Below are positions 24,806 through 34,582 of a DNA stretch of 64,000 nt, piece by piece. The notes under the pieces are model-generated. The model saw only the letters and a list, made by a program, of their open reading frames with translations, had not been told where the DNA came from and did no database searches. A program made the position numbers and the translations under genes. The stretch is from Biscogniauxia marginata. Lineage: Eukaryota; Ascomycota; Sordariomycetes; Xylariales; Xylariaceae. Position 1 is the stretch's first letter, and each line of letters starts with the position of its first letter. The stretch covers positions 62,001 through 126,000 of the forward strand of contig MU404080.1 in the NCBI GenBank assembly GCA_022695795.1, read 5' to 3'.

Positions 24806-25538
24806 TGTGAGGACTCTCAAAGGACTAGTTGTTCGAGTCGATTGAGAACAAAAAGACGTTGAAACACAAGATAAACCCATCAGCAGGGGATTGGCGCCTA
24901 TGTGAGCATTAAAGAATCTCAGGTTAAATTCATGGACCCCAAATTCCTAAGTCCCACGCGTGGACCTCTCTGCGGATACTACTGTCAGCTTAGCAAGGGG
25001 GGTAGGCAACGAATATTACATGCAAGGATCGGAAGTAGTACAAGGTTCGTAAAGAAGGGACAAAGTACCATCTATAGATGAGGATTATACAATTTTTTTT
25101 TCCCATTGAATAGTTTGCTGCAAGGCTAGAGAGATTGCAGGAGCACCACATATGGGTGGTTGCATACTATCATTGTTCTAGGCTTGTGAGCAATATTGAT
25201 CATTTGAGGTATTATGCTTACAACACTACACTCAGCTGTGCTATATTTGTCCTTAAGATCTGCACTTAATACCAAGTAAAGGTATTCATTGGTCGAAACA
25301 GAAGCACACTAGATGCGGCATGCATATATAGGTCAGCAGAGGCTACACTATCGCATATATACCCTGAACCGCCGTCGATAGTATAATTGGCTACCCCGGC
25401 GGCTGCCTTTGAGTCTACATAGTGTAGCATGAGTAAAGAAGCTTACAAGACTTATTCCCTCAAGACTATAGTCGAGGTTCCTACAGAATTCTCAAACTAG
25501 GCATTAATCCGTCAGCGAAATCTCACTCCTACCACCCA
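24806..25538. other. Divergent promoter region between the ATPase and DUF7708 genes
   Basis: About 730 bp between two genes transcribed away from each other, so it should carry both promoters. I see a T-rich run near 25092 but no confident TATA box or known binding site. Confidence 0.45.
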
Positions 25539-27736
25539 ATGGCTCACACCATAGACAATACGCGAGAGTCTCGGAGACTCGTGCGAATGTACAGTAGCGA
25601 CGTCGAGGGCAGGCTGCCTCACGGTAGCAATGCTCAGGCCTTAGGTCAAATTTTGAGTCGAGATTGTCCCGATCCAAGGGATATATCGAACCCATGGCGA
25701 AAGTTCTTCGAAACCTGGGAACCAGATGGAACAGAACAGTGAGTTGAGGGGACTTTATCCTCGATGAGATGACCTAACAATTTGTACTGCAGAGATCCTA
25801 TAACAAATGTCATAACCATCGAGTCAAATAAGTTGCGCGAGAAGTGGGTTTCTTTTCTCAGCAATAGTTCTGGCCATGATCGATTGAACTTGGCACGATC
25901 AGAGCCAACTATGGAAGGAGTGGTCGAACTTGTACAGGAGATTGCAACGGCCACCGAAGATAAAAGGGGTAATAGCCGCCGTGGGAAGGTGATGAAGTAT
26001 TTTCACAAGTTCTGCGGTACGGTTGATTCGCATAAATCCATGTTGGAACTCATCCCCCAGGGCAGCGAGTATGTGTCCATCTTCGCCGGCACACTAAACG
26101 TGATTATTAAGGTGAATTTTCGATATACATAATTGCTTTCTTCTTCACTGACTAGTGACAAGGCTAGCGTGAATCATGAGCGAATCGCCGAGAGCTTGTC
26201 AGAGGCCTTATGCACCATCAGCGAGCACGTTGTGGAATGTAGAACGGAACTTGAGCTATTCAAAACAGAAGCAATGATGCGTCTAATCGCGGATTTCTAC
26301 GCCCACATTTTCATCTTTCTTTCTGACTTCATGGACTGGATTACGGAGAAGAGGCGAAAACGCTTACTTGATTCCTTCAACGAAAACTTTTACCAAAAGT
26401 TTGAAGGCCAAATTGCAACGATTAAACATAAATCTGACATGATACGTAACTTAGCTGCCCAGAGCTCCCGAGCAGAACAGAGAGTAACGAGACTCGCTCT
26501 CGAGGAGCTAGCACAAGACATAAGAGTTGGCCGTACTGGGGATGAAAGACGACATGCAGAGATGGCATACTATGCAGAGAGGTTCGAAAGAGAACTATTC
26601 GAAGAACGGAGAGCAAGGCAACAGTTGAGAGAAGACGGCCAGCATTTCAAGCAGCTAGCCGATAGACTCACAAGCATGCTGCAGGACAAAGCAATGGTTT
26701 GGGTCGGGGACATGCGTTACGTAAACGGTAGTGAGCAAACCCTTTCGTTCTCCAATACTTTTCCATAGTACTAATGATTATAATGGAAGACCTCCCGCCG
26801 GGTGTTCCGTTCCTACAAACCCTTGTTGGCCCAGATCATATCATGAATAATACTGGCAGAGGATCCTCTCGAGCTGGATCGCCAGCAGTTTACGACTGGA
26901 CATCAGAGGAAGTGCTGCTCAACTCTAGGCACCTAGAAGACTTCTTTTATCGGGACCGCGTACGATTACACATTGACCCTCTCAGCCCTACAACTGTGGC
27001 ACCGGAGGCTATGAGGCGCCTGAGTGAGTGGATGAAATATGATTCATCTCGCTTCCTCTGGCTTGACGGCCCGCCAACGGAGGCTGATGATTTTGATAAC
27101 CCAATCACCGTGTTAGCGAACCAGGTGGTCGAACTTGCAGAGCAAGCTCGCATACCTGTTTTGTCGTAGTAAGTTCACCTACAAGGCGATATTATCCTAT
27201 CACCAAAACGTTGTATATATATATTTGATATCCAAGTAATTAACAGATGGTCTTACAACAGCTGCTGCGAGCTACGTCGAGGAGAGCGACTGAGAAGCAG
27301 CAATGACACACGAGAAGCCCAGGCAAGCGTGAGCTTAGTCTGTGCGCTGCTACGTCAGATGACAGAACTCCTGCTTCCAAAATTCGAGACCGAGGTTGAC
27401 CTTTCGGCTAGCCGCCTTCGGCTCATAGACGGATCTATCCTGTGCTGGTCAGAAATTCTGCGTCTCTTCCGCGATCTCCTCCCGCTTATGCCAGACACCT
27501 TGCTCTGCGTCATTGATGGTTTCCAGTGGATCGACGACCGGAGCACATCTCGGTACCTGGAGGAGTTTATCCAAACGATGCGTGGTAGTAAGCTAAGACT
27601 TCTGCTGACCACGACCGGCCGGTCGCCTTGTCTTCGAAAGCAACTTGAGCCTGCCGAGACGATGGTCATCGAGACCTTGGACTTGAGAGATGCTACTCGG
27701 GGATTAGACCGGAATAACTCGTGGGCACTGCAGTGA
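25539..27736 (+). CDS. DUF7708-type fungal protein (NLR-like N-terminal family)
   Basis: Five exons in phase: 25539-25738, 25793-26111, 26163-26727, 26790-27168 and 27262-27736, giving 645 aa. The intron before 26790 has a TACTAAT branch point; a closer AG at 26767-26768 would give a 41-nt intron and is less likely. The region KYFHKFCGTVDSHKSM then ASVNHERIAESLSEAL and MDWITEKRRKRLLDSFNE is the conserved helical domain known as DUF7708, often placed at the N terminus of fungal STAND/NLR-type proteins. A predicted coiled coil (RFERELFEERRARQQL) follows. The C-terminal half (FLWLDGPPTEADDF; LPLMPDTLLCVIDGFQW; TTTGRSPCLR) looks nucleotide-binding-like in layout, but I see no P-loop. Function unknown. 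Confidence 0.8.
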
Positions 27737-28715
27737 TTTTGATGACCCCGAACTTTTGGCAACAACTTTTATAACATAAATCCACTTGGTTGACGACTGC
27801 CGTGGGATGGATCGACGAGGAACTCAGCTGAGATGGAAAACGAAATACACAGAATTATGGTATACGGCTATATTGAAGCGAATCCATCTACTCAAGGTAG
27901 GCCTTTTTAGTCCTCTTCGTGATATTGTGGATAAATTGTCATTACCGAATATCGATATGAAGAATTTGTTTTCCCTGGCAGGGACTATAGTCAACTTAAA
28001 GAAATGTGAAGTGAAAATAATTAGTTGCTTCTTCATATCGTCCGATCATTTCGCAGTAGCTAAAATTAGCCGATACATGATATCTACCCCTGAAAAAATG
28101 AAGTCGTAATGAATGATAATCTCCAGGTAGGGACCTACTTTTAGCTTTCGCCTGCACCTTAGCTTCGGATCCCCTGCTCAAGGAGGATGCCTAAAACGCA
28201 AAACTAATGTCCTGGAATTTCCATACGACGTCCTGGTTGAGGTTAGATGAAGTTCTAAGAAAGTCGTTCGATTAATGATCATTCAAGTTTTATCCCGGGT
28301 TAAATTTTTAAACATTTCTTAATAAAAGTCAACTTTAAAAAGTGGCGCATTAACACTCATTTAAATGGCCCCACTTAAATAAATAAAAATTAAACGGTTT
28401 AAAAATAAGTAAATAAATATTAAATTTTTTAATATTAATATTATAAATTAAATATTTAATTAAGTAAATTTATAAGTAAATATATATTATTTAAAAATAT
28501 TTCTATAAAATTATAACAAATATGTACCTAGTTTTATTTTTATTTTATCTTAGTTTTAAAGAAGGAGAGTTTAGCGTTTAATGTACGAATGTAAATGTAA
28601 CCTCCTTGAAACTTGCGTTTTCCGCGATTCCCTCGCGACCAACCTCTTCACAGACTCAGCAGCTCGGCCGGCCGGCTCTTTACGAGCCCGGGCTGCATGA
28701 TCAGGTTCAGAGAAT
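27737..28715. other. Intergenic region with an AT-rich islet
   Basis: No gene recognised. About 28300-28560 is nearly pure A/T with scattered TTAAAT words and resembles an eroded, RIP-affected repeat. It sits between accessory genes and the chromodomain gene. Confidence 0.5.
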
Positions 28716-28724
28716 TATATAAAA
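28716..28724 (+). promoter_or_regulatory. TATA box of the chromodomain gene
   Basis: TATATAAAA lies about 200 bp before the chosen ATG (28913) and about 30 bp before the first upstream ATG (28745). This fits transcription starting near 28745-28760. Confidence 0.5.
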
Positions 28725-28744
28725 GTCGATCAGCGTTAAGCTTG

Positions 28745-28783
28745 ATGCGATTTCAAGACCGGGAGCTGTGCATCCGACGGTAG
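28745..28783 (+). other. Upstream ORF, 12 codons, in frame with the main ORF
   Basis: An ATG starts MRFQDRELCIRR and ends in TAG. The downstream frame then stays open without another stop through to 30748. If transcription begins at the TATA-defined site, this short frame could reduce translation of the main protein. I tested for an intron spanning the TAG (donor GTAGGT at 28780), but no acceptor gives both a usable length and the right frame. Confidence 0.4.
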
Positions 28784-28912
28784 GTGGGAACCTCGTTGGC
28801 CTCGACAACCAGCTTCGAAGCTGACTTCGAAGCTGACCACCAGCAAGGTCCCTTACGACCAACAACTACGTTTCAACCTATCCTCTCTGAGCTCGACCGA
28901 TCTCTGCAACCG

Positions 28913-30748
28913 ATGATTACCGCCTACCACCCAAACCCTCCAGGCTATGAGCACGCGATCATCCAAGCACCAGCCAGCTCTACGCCACCGCGACAGCTTC
29001 GGCCGCCCGCAAACGCCGTAATGGATCGCAGACGACTTCGCAAGCCTCACATCGAGATCCCTATCCCATTCAAACCTCGACCTTACCGACCCGGGGACGG
29101 TCCCGCACTTGCCCCTCTAAGACTAGCCCTCCAGAACGACTCAGACGCGTTCATTATCGACAGGCGCGTCCGCCCCGGCACGCCCATCAATGGCGAAATC
29201 AAGCTAGAGATGTATTACGTAGTAGGGTGGCCAGATCTGCCTGCCGCGCGCGTGTCTGTCCTTGCGACAAAGATATACGATTATGTTTCGCCTCGGACAT
29301 TAGAGGAATGGGAGTATAACTACGCGTTGGAGAAGGACAAGGAAAAAGAGAGGCAGGAGACGGCGGCCAGGAAAGCAGCGAAGGCAAAACTACATAACAC
29401 ATCCTCGATAAGCACACCGAAGTCCGGTACACCAGGCGTCCCGGCGAAAAAGAAGCGCGGCCGACCGGGCAAGGCAGATAAGCTTGCGCGCGCACTGGCA
29501 CAGCAGACGGGCTTCGAAGACGCGAATAGCGTAGAAGTCTCGTTGCCTCCCGCGAGCATATCTGGTCCCTCACTATCCACGCCGCAGAAAAGGCTGGCGG
29601 CGGAGATCGCGACTGACGCAGAGGATCAAGATGAGGAGGACGTTGGCAATGCGATATACAAACAGCTATGCGGCGGAGACACAGAAATGGGCATAGATGA
29701 CCCGGGCGAGGCAGCGGACCCTTCTCCTGGTTCCTTAGTCGCACAGTATGCCCAGCGTTTTATGTCAAGCACGAATTCCACACGAGATAAGCAGACCAAT
29801 GGTAGTCATTCGCGAAAGATCTCAACTACCCCTGTCCCGGTGCCTGTATACCCTCGCCCGAAAAAGAAAGCATCCTCGTCACCGAAGCCCAAGCTTATCA
29901 CCCCGGTCCCAATTCCCGCAATTCCGAATCCATCGCCAAAGAAACCAATGGCACGAGAAACTCCAGTCCCAGTCCCGCTTCCCTCACATTCCCAGCTACT
30001 AAACAACAATGGATCGCAATCTACCCCACGTCCACGTCTACCGTCCACGCTGCCACATTACGGCTTCACGCCGGCAGGTCGCAGCTCTGGCAGGTGGCTA
30101 TCGGGATCTGAGACTTCAACTAGTCGTGATTATATAACTGAAAAGACTCCGGTTGATTCGAATCTCGAGGCCGCGGCCGATAATGCCACACCAGCACGAT
30201 CTCATAAAAAGAAAAAGAAGTCAAGACCAGCTCCGGATGACGGTGAGCCGGTGTACGTAGTCAAGCGACTCGAAGACGACCAGTTGATGGAGATCGACGG
30301 CAAGGAGGAGCGGTTCTTCAAAGTCCGCTGGGAGGGCGACTGGCCGGCGGACCAAAACCCCACGTGGGAGCCTGAGAACAACATCCCGAAATCGCTGGTG
30401 AAAAAGTATCTCAGGAGTAAAGCCCGCAAGGGTGATGGCGAGGCGGCCGAGTCCCCGAAGAAGGGAGGGAACCGACCCACACCTACCCTGAAGAGGAAAT
30501 ATTCGAGCGTCGCGGAGGCGTTCGAGGGCGACGCCGAGGAGGAACCGGTACTGCGGGGTGGTAGCCTCGCCCGCGACTCGTGGGCAGACGGGGACAAGGA
30601 CGAGGGCGAGGAGCGACTGCTGGTTACGGAGCAGAGGAGCGGGCCCGCCACGCCGCTCGGCAAGAGGCAGTTCAACATTGCTCTCACCAGGGAGATAGCA
30701 TCCTCCTTCCAGCACGGCGGACAACGCAGCGGGAGTTCGGCGTCGTGA
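28913..30748 (+). CDS. Chromodomain protein with an AT-hook
   Basis: Intronless frame of 611 aa from the first ATG. The open frame extends 43 codons further upstream but begins there with GTG. About residues 100-140 (YYVVGWPDLPAARV, YDYVSPRTLEEWEY) form a conserved-looking segment. KKKRGRPGKA near residue 178 is an AT-hook core. A Ser/Pro/Lys-rich linker repeats TPVPVP or TPVPIP three times. The chromodomain lies at about 443-500 (VYVVKRLEDD, FFKVRWEGDW, NPTWEPENNIP), with the aromatic and acidic residues used to bind methyl-lysine. It is probably nuclear and chromatin-bound. Not an HP1 copy, since no clear chromoshadow domain is seen. Confidence 0.85.
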   Translation: MITAYHPNPPGYEHAIIQAPASSTPPRQLRPPANAVMDRRRLRKPHIEIPIPFKPRPYRPGDGPALAPLRLALQNDSDAFIIDRRVRPGTPINGEIKLEMYYVVGWPDLPAARVSVLATKIYDYVSPRTLEEWEYNYALEKDKEKERQETAARKAAKAKLHNTSSISTPKSGTPGVPAKKKRGRPGKADKLARALAQQTGFEDANSVEVSLPPASISGPSLSTPQKRLAAEIATDAEDQDEEDVGNAIYKQLCGGDTEMGIDDPGEAADPSPGSLVAQYAQRFMSSTNSTRDKQTNGSHSRKISTTPVPVPVYPRPKKKASSSPKPKLITPVPIPAIPNPSPKKPMARETPVPVPLPSHSQLLNNNGSQSTPRPRLPSTLPHYGFTPAGRSSGRWLSGSETSTSRDYITEKTPVDSNLEAAADNATPARSHKKKKKSRPAPDDGEPVYVVKRLEDDQLMEIDGKEERFFKVRWEGDWPADQNPTWEPENNIPKSLVKKYLRSKARKGDGEAAESPKKGGNRPTPTLKRKYSSVAEAFEGDAEEEPVLRGGSLARDSWADGDKDEGEERLLVTEQRSGPATPLGKRQFNIALTREIASSFQHGGQRSGSSAS

Positions 30749-31549
30749 CACTGGTATTGATTGCGGCGAGAAACTTGGTTGGTTAGTGGGAAAATACTCT
30801 CGCCCTTCTCACCAGGGGTATTGGGTGACTCTAGATTTTCCATTAGAGTTGAACACATTTTGTGGAGTTTGGGAAGGGGCAGAGGTGCTCATCGGTTGGG
30901 GTTCAGAGATGCTTGGAGGGATAGATGATTTATTGTTTGATTCCCGTGTATTGGTAAGAGGTCATCATCACACGAGATGCATGCATCGTAGGAGATATGA
31001 GACGGTGCCGAGGGTGAGGAGGGCCTTACAGGTCTGAATATATCGAGCTAGGTGTGTAAATACTATATACTCCGCCGTACTTTGATAAATGGCATTGACA
31101 TACTACGAGGAGTTCTCATCAGCTGACGCGTATCTTATGTCCGTCGTACCAGGATCTATGAGATGCTTTATTTCACTGCAGAGGCGTCGCGAATAGAGAC
31201 AACCTGGACGGTGCAAGAGGAGAAATAATAAGAAATTGGAGAAAACATCGCAAATTTTTTCGTAATTGTAGTTTCGCGACTATGCTACAAATGTGGGCAA
31301 TTTTCTGTCCCATGCGCTCTATAACGATTGAGCACGTTTGTCCCTCCACCATACCGAGGTGGAAAACACCAGATCCGATTTATTGTACAGTCGAGAGAAA
31401 AAAAAGAAGAAAATAAAAAGAAAGATCATTACGGGAAATAGTGTAGGAAAGAGGGGAAATGTGCTGTGGAGTGGAAAGAAAAAGGATTTCATGTATTAGG
31501 GGTAGGCAAACGGGGGAGCAAGAGATATAGAGAGGGTTCAAAGGTGGCC
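30749..31549. other. Convergent 3' region
   Basis: Space between the 3' ends of two converging genes. No motif or gene seen; probably both 3' untranslated regions. Confidence 0.5.
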
Positions 31550-33706
31550 TCAGTAGAATATACTCTTGTCAGCGAACGGATCATCATCATTCTCCTCCTT
31601 CTTCTCCTTCTCCTTTCCACCTCCGCCGTCCTTCCTCCTCTCCGCGTCCCGCTGCGCCTTGGCCGCCCTAGCAAGCGCAAGGACCCTGTAGAACTCGTCC
31701 CTCCAGCCGGGGCCGGACGCGGGCGTGGGGTACGCGAGACCGGCGGCGGGCGGCGGCGGCAGGTCCTCGGCCAGCAGGCCGCCGGGCGGGTAGCGGCTCT
31801 CGGCGTCGTAGTCCAGGTCCTGGTCCCGGTCCTGGTCCCGGCCGCTGAGGCGCGCCTCCTCGTCCCGCGCGTGCTGCAGGATCCCCGAGTACCGCGCCCG
31901 CATCTCGTCTATCGTGAAGGTGCGGAACGGGCTGGCGAGCGCTACCGCGTGCACCTCCGACTGCCGCACGCCGGGCAGGTCGTCCCGGTCGATTAGCTCG
32001 CGGTAGGCTGGGTCGTTCTGCGGCAGGCGCCATTTCTCGACGTACGGGTCGTCGTCTGGGTCTGATTCTGGCGATGATGATCTGGGCTCGGCAGTGGGAG
32101 GGCGGGGAGAGTTGAGTTCGTGCTCGGGTTCGGGTTCGGGGTTGGTCGTGGGTGTGTTGATGGGTGTGTTGATGGGTGCGGGAACAGTGGTTTGCGGGGG
32201 AACAACAACAGCAGCGACTACGGTGTTGGGAATAGTCATCATGGTGGGACTCTCAGTGGGAGGAGATGGAATAGGTGTAGTGATAATGCCACTAGTAGCA
32301 GATTTCTGGATGGTAGACGAGGCCATGGCTTCTTTGTCTTTGCCTTCGTCTTCGGCACCTTGCGTCATGGGGTACTTGTGGAAGTTGCGAAGCTTCCCGT
32401 CCTTAGAGTCCTGGGTGGACATTGTCGTGGTCGCGGCCGCCTTGTTAGGAGTGTCCCATGCAGGTTTACTGCGAGTCCTGTTATAATATTTAGTACGTTT
32501 GCTGTTTTCAAGTAGAAATGTGCGTGTAGAAAAATTACTCACGTATTGGTCACTGTCCGCCTCTATCTGTGTTGTTATAATGTTGTGTGCAGTACTAGCA
32601 GCCTGCTTTCTCCAGCTGTCCAAGAGGCTGGGATAATCACCTCTGGGTAAACAAGCGGGTGCTTGCAGTTCATCTAGAGGCCGCGTGCAGACGTCCTCTG
32701 CAAAGCGAGGATTACCTTCGATGAGTGGATTGGCTTGTGTTGCTGCAGTTACAAGCCGATGGTACGCTTGGGCAGCATAGGCTACATCTCGGAAAGAGAG
32801 GTACAACGTGCTACCTAGCCAACCGAGCCAGGCTTCCTCGAGGAGTTCCAGGGGATCCCGAAACCAGAGTCTCATCGCTTCGAGTACCTTCGAGACACCA
32901 CTCGGTTTGAAGTCCGTAATGGCTATGCATCTGGTGAAATTGCGACCGATGTCCCAGCTGACCTGGGGAGGGATCGGATAAGAGGGCGAATCAGCCAGGG
33001 CAACACGGATATGCGGTCCAAAGATGTTGTGTCTGTTTACATATTTGACATATGCATGAGCGTCACGATAGTGCACGAACCAGACACACGCCATGCTGTC
33101 AGACACAATTGCTCGAACGACCTGGCCTCCTCGCACTCTCGATAGCACATCGCGAATGTGAGTGCCCTTGCGGATATTATAGATAACAACCGCACGGCAC
33201 TCATAGTCACTCCGCTCCATCTCCTTGGTAATCTCTCCCTCTGGCATAGGAGAATATTGGAAGCCGTACTGGAATACTCGAGGGAGGAAGGCGTTGTTTT
33301 GGTTCCCAGATTCCTCATTGTGCATGACAATGGCAAATTGTCGTTCTAGATCATCTGGGAACAAACGATCGATATAATCATCTTCGGGAGGTATCTGTGA
33401 CACTGGGGGCGTCGGTGCTCGATCAGAGAGTACTTCCAGAAGCTTTGGCTCGGCAGGCTGGGTAGATGCTCTCTGCTTACTACCTTCCCCTGAAGTTCCC
33501 GGGGTTAGCATTCCAGGCCCCTTTACGCTCGGCATCATGCAGTAAGAACCCCCACTACCTAGTTCCTCCTCGATCGATAGATCGATAAGATCGGGAATAG
33601 GTTGAGGAAGGTCCTGCTGCTTGGATGTCTCCCTCGATGCAGATGCTGCCTTTTTCAGGTTATCCTGGTATGTATCCACGCTCACACCCTGTCTAGAAAA
33701 CGACAA
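31550..33706 (-). CDS. RRM-like fungal protein, unknown function
   Basis: A 718-codon open frame directly follows, in the same frame, the TAG at 33707-33709. The first ATG inside it is at 33538, giving 662 aa if translated separately. The middle (EDDYIDRLFPDDLERQFAIV, YECRAVVIYNIRKGTHIRDV, LSRVRGGQVVRAIV) matches a fungal family with two RRM-like folds; the second begins near FTRCIAITDF. The C terminus is Pro/Asp/Arg-rich, with TPINTPINTP and RDQDRDQD repeats, and ends in DDDPFADKSIFY. A textbook intron (32478-32542, 65 nt) lies inside; removing it would cause a stop at 32466-32468. RNA binding is an inference from the RRM-like shape. Confidence 0.75.
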   Translation of the reverse strand: MSFSRQGVSVDTYQDNLKKAASASRETSKQQDLPQPIPDLIDLSIEEELGSGGSYCMMPSVKGPGMLTPGTSGEGSKQRASTQPAEPKLLEVLSDRAPTPPVSQIPPEDDYIDRLFPDDLERQFAIVMHNEESGNQNNAFLPRVFQYGFQYSPMPEGEITKEMERSDYECRAVVIYNIRKGTHIRDVLSRVRGGQVVRAIVSDSMACVWFVHYRDAHAYVKYVNRHNIFGPHIRVALADSPSYPIPPQVSWDIGRNFTRCIAITDFKPSGVSKVLEAMRLWFRDPLELLEEAWLGWLGSTLYLSFRDVAYAAQAYHRLVTAATQANPLIEGNPRFAEDVCTRPLDELQAPACLPRGDYPSLLDSWRKQAASTAHNIITTQIEADSDQYVSNFSTRTFLLENSKRTKYYNRTRSKPAWDTPNKAAATTTMSTQDSKDGKLRNFHKYPMTQGAEDEGKDKEAMASSTIQKSATSGIITTPIPSPPTESPTMMTIPNTVVAAVVVPPQTTVPAPINTPINTPTTNPEPEPEHELNSPRPPTAEPRSSSPESDPDDDPYVEKWRLPQNDPAYRELIDRDDLPGVRQSEVHAVALASPFRTFTIDEMRARYSGILQHARDEEARLSGRDQDRDQDLDYDAESRYPPGGLLAEDLPPPPAAGLAYPTPASGPGWRDEFYRVLALARAAKAQRDAERRKDGGGGKEKEKKEENDDDPFADKSIFY

Positions 33707-34582
33707 CTAATCGTTCTGAGTGCTGCGGGTGTTTCGGGCATCCAGGGCCTTTGTCACAGCCTGGCCAGATGACTGCTTCTTTATGAGCGACTCGGGTCGC
33801 ATATAGAGTCCGGCACGGTCTCCTCTATATTCTCGATCTTCCTTATCGGAAGAATCGATTTCTGATGCTAGGATGCGGGGAAATCGAGGTTCCTTTGCGT
33901 GTACCTTGCAATTGTCGTCATCACACGTTCGTGAGGGATTCATCGGGTCGTATCGTACTTTGCATGGTCGAGAGGGCCCCGTAGACGTGGCCACCGGGTA
34001 TCTTGCTCGGAGCTGCTGTTCTGTCTCGGGCTGCTTTTCGCCAAGCAGCAGGTCTTCCTCCTCGAGCAGAGTACCAGCAGTGGCATCACGTCCGCCCTCG
34101 ATCGATCCATCGGGGATGATGACACACTTTCCACTCAGTGCGTCAACACCAAAACGATACGACTTCTGTCCGAGAGCCTCATATTTTCGACGATGGTCAG
34201 CTATGTCGTTTAGTTGTGACCGGATTACTTCCATAGCCTTGGCGCGCTCGTGAATTGTCTTTTGATATTCCTCGGCCTTGGCGGCTTTGTATTTCAAATT
34301 GGAAACAATCGTGTCGATAACTTCCATCCTGTCTCGGTGATGAGACGAGCAAGCTTTGCAGGCGTGCGCAACTCCACACAATTTCGCCGCATCCTGTTTG
34401 TTCTTCGCTGAGAGAAATTCCCAGCGAAGTACGAGCCGTTCCTCCGGAATTACACCACTTACGGTGTTCCGGGTTTTGGCAAGTTTGGCGGAAAGCCCAG
34501 AAATCTCTTCGGCAACCGCTGCCTGGTCTATCTTGAAGATTCTGCAGCCTTGGGCAGAATCTTGGTTCTTGTTCCCAGACAT
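33707..34582 (-). CDS. Hypothetical protein, possibly N-terminal part of the RRM-like gene
   Basis: ATG (MSGNKNQDSAQG) to TAG, 291 aa, largely helical and charged (YKAAKAEEYQKTIHERAKAM). It has a Cys/His patch CGVAHACKACSSHH and a second, CKVRYDPMNPSRTCDDDNCKVH, either of which could hold zinc. I do not recognise the family. The next codon after its stop is in the same frame as the RRM-like ORF, so the two may be one gene of about 1,010 codons interrupted by a stop, or joined by an unusual intron. One 69-nt in-frame option is GTGACA...GACAG, but its donor is weak. Confidence 0.6.
   Translation of the reverse strand: MSGNKNQDSAQGCRIFKIDQAAVAEEISGLSAKLAKTRNTVSGVIPEERLVLRWEFLSAKNKQDAAKLCGVAHACKACSSHHRDRMEVIDTIVSNLKYKAAKAEEYQKTIHERAKAMEVIRSQLNDIADHRRKYEALGQKSYRFGVDALSGKCVIIPDGSIEGGRDATAGTLLEEEDLLLGEKQPETEQQLRARYPVATSTGPSRPCKVRYDPMNPSRTCDDDNCKVHAKEPRFPRILASEIDSSDKEDREYRGDRAGLYMRPESLIKKQSSGQAVTKALDARNTRSTQND

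Noticed and set aside
29199..29744. 181-codon minus-strand frame opposite the chromodomain gene
   Set aside because: Shadow of a GC-rich real coding strand.
31466..31996. 176-codon plus-strand frame with Leu/Arg repeats
   Set aside because: Antisense shadow of the repetitive C terminus of the RRM-like gene.
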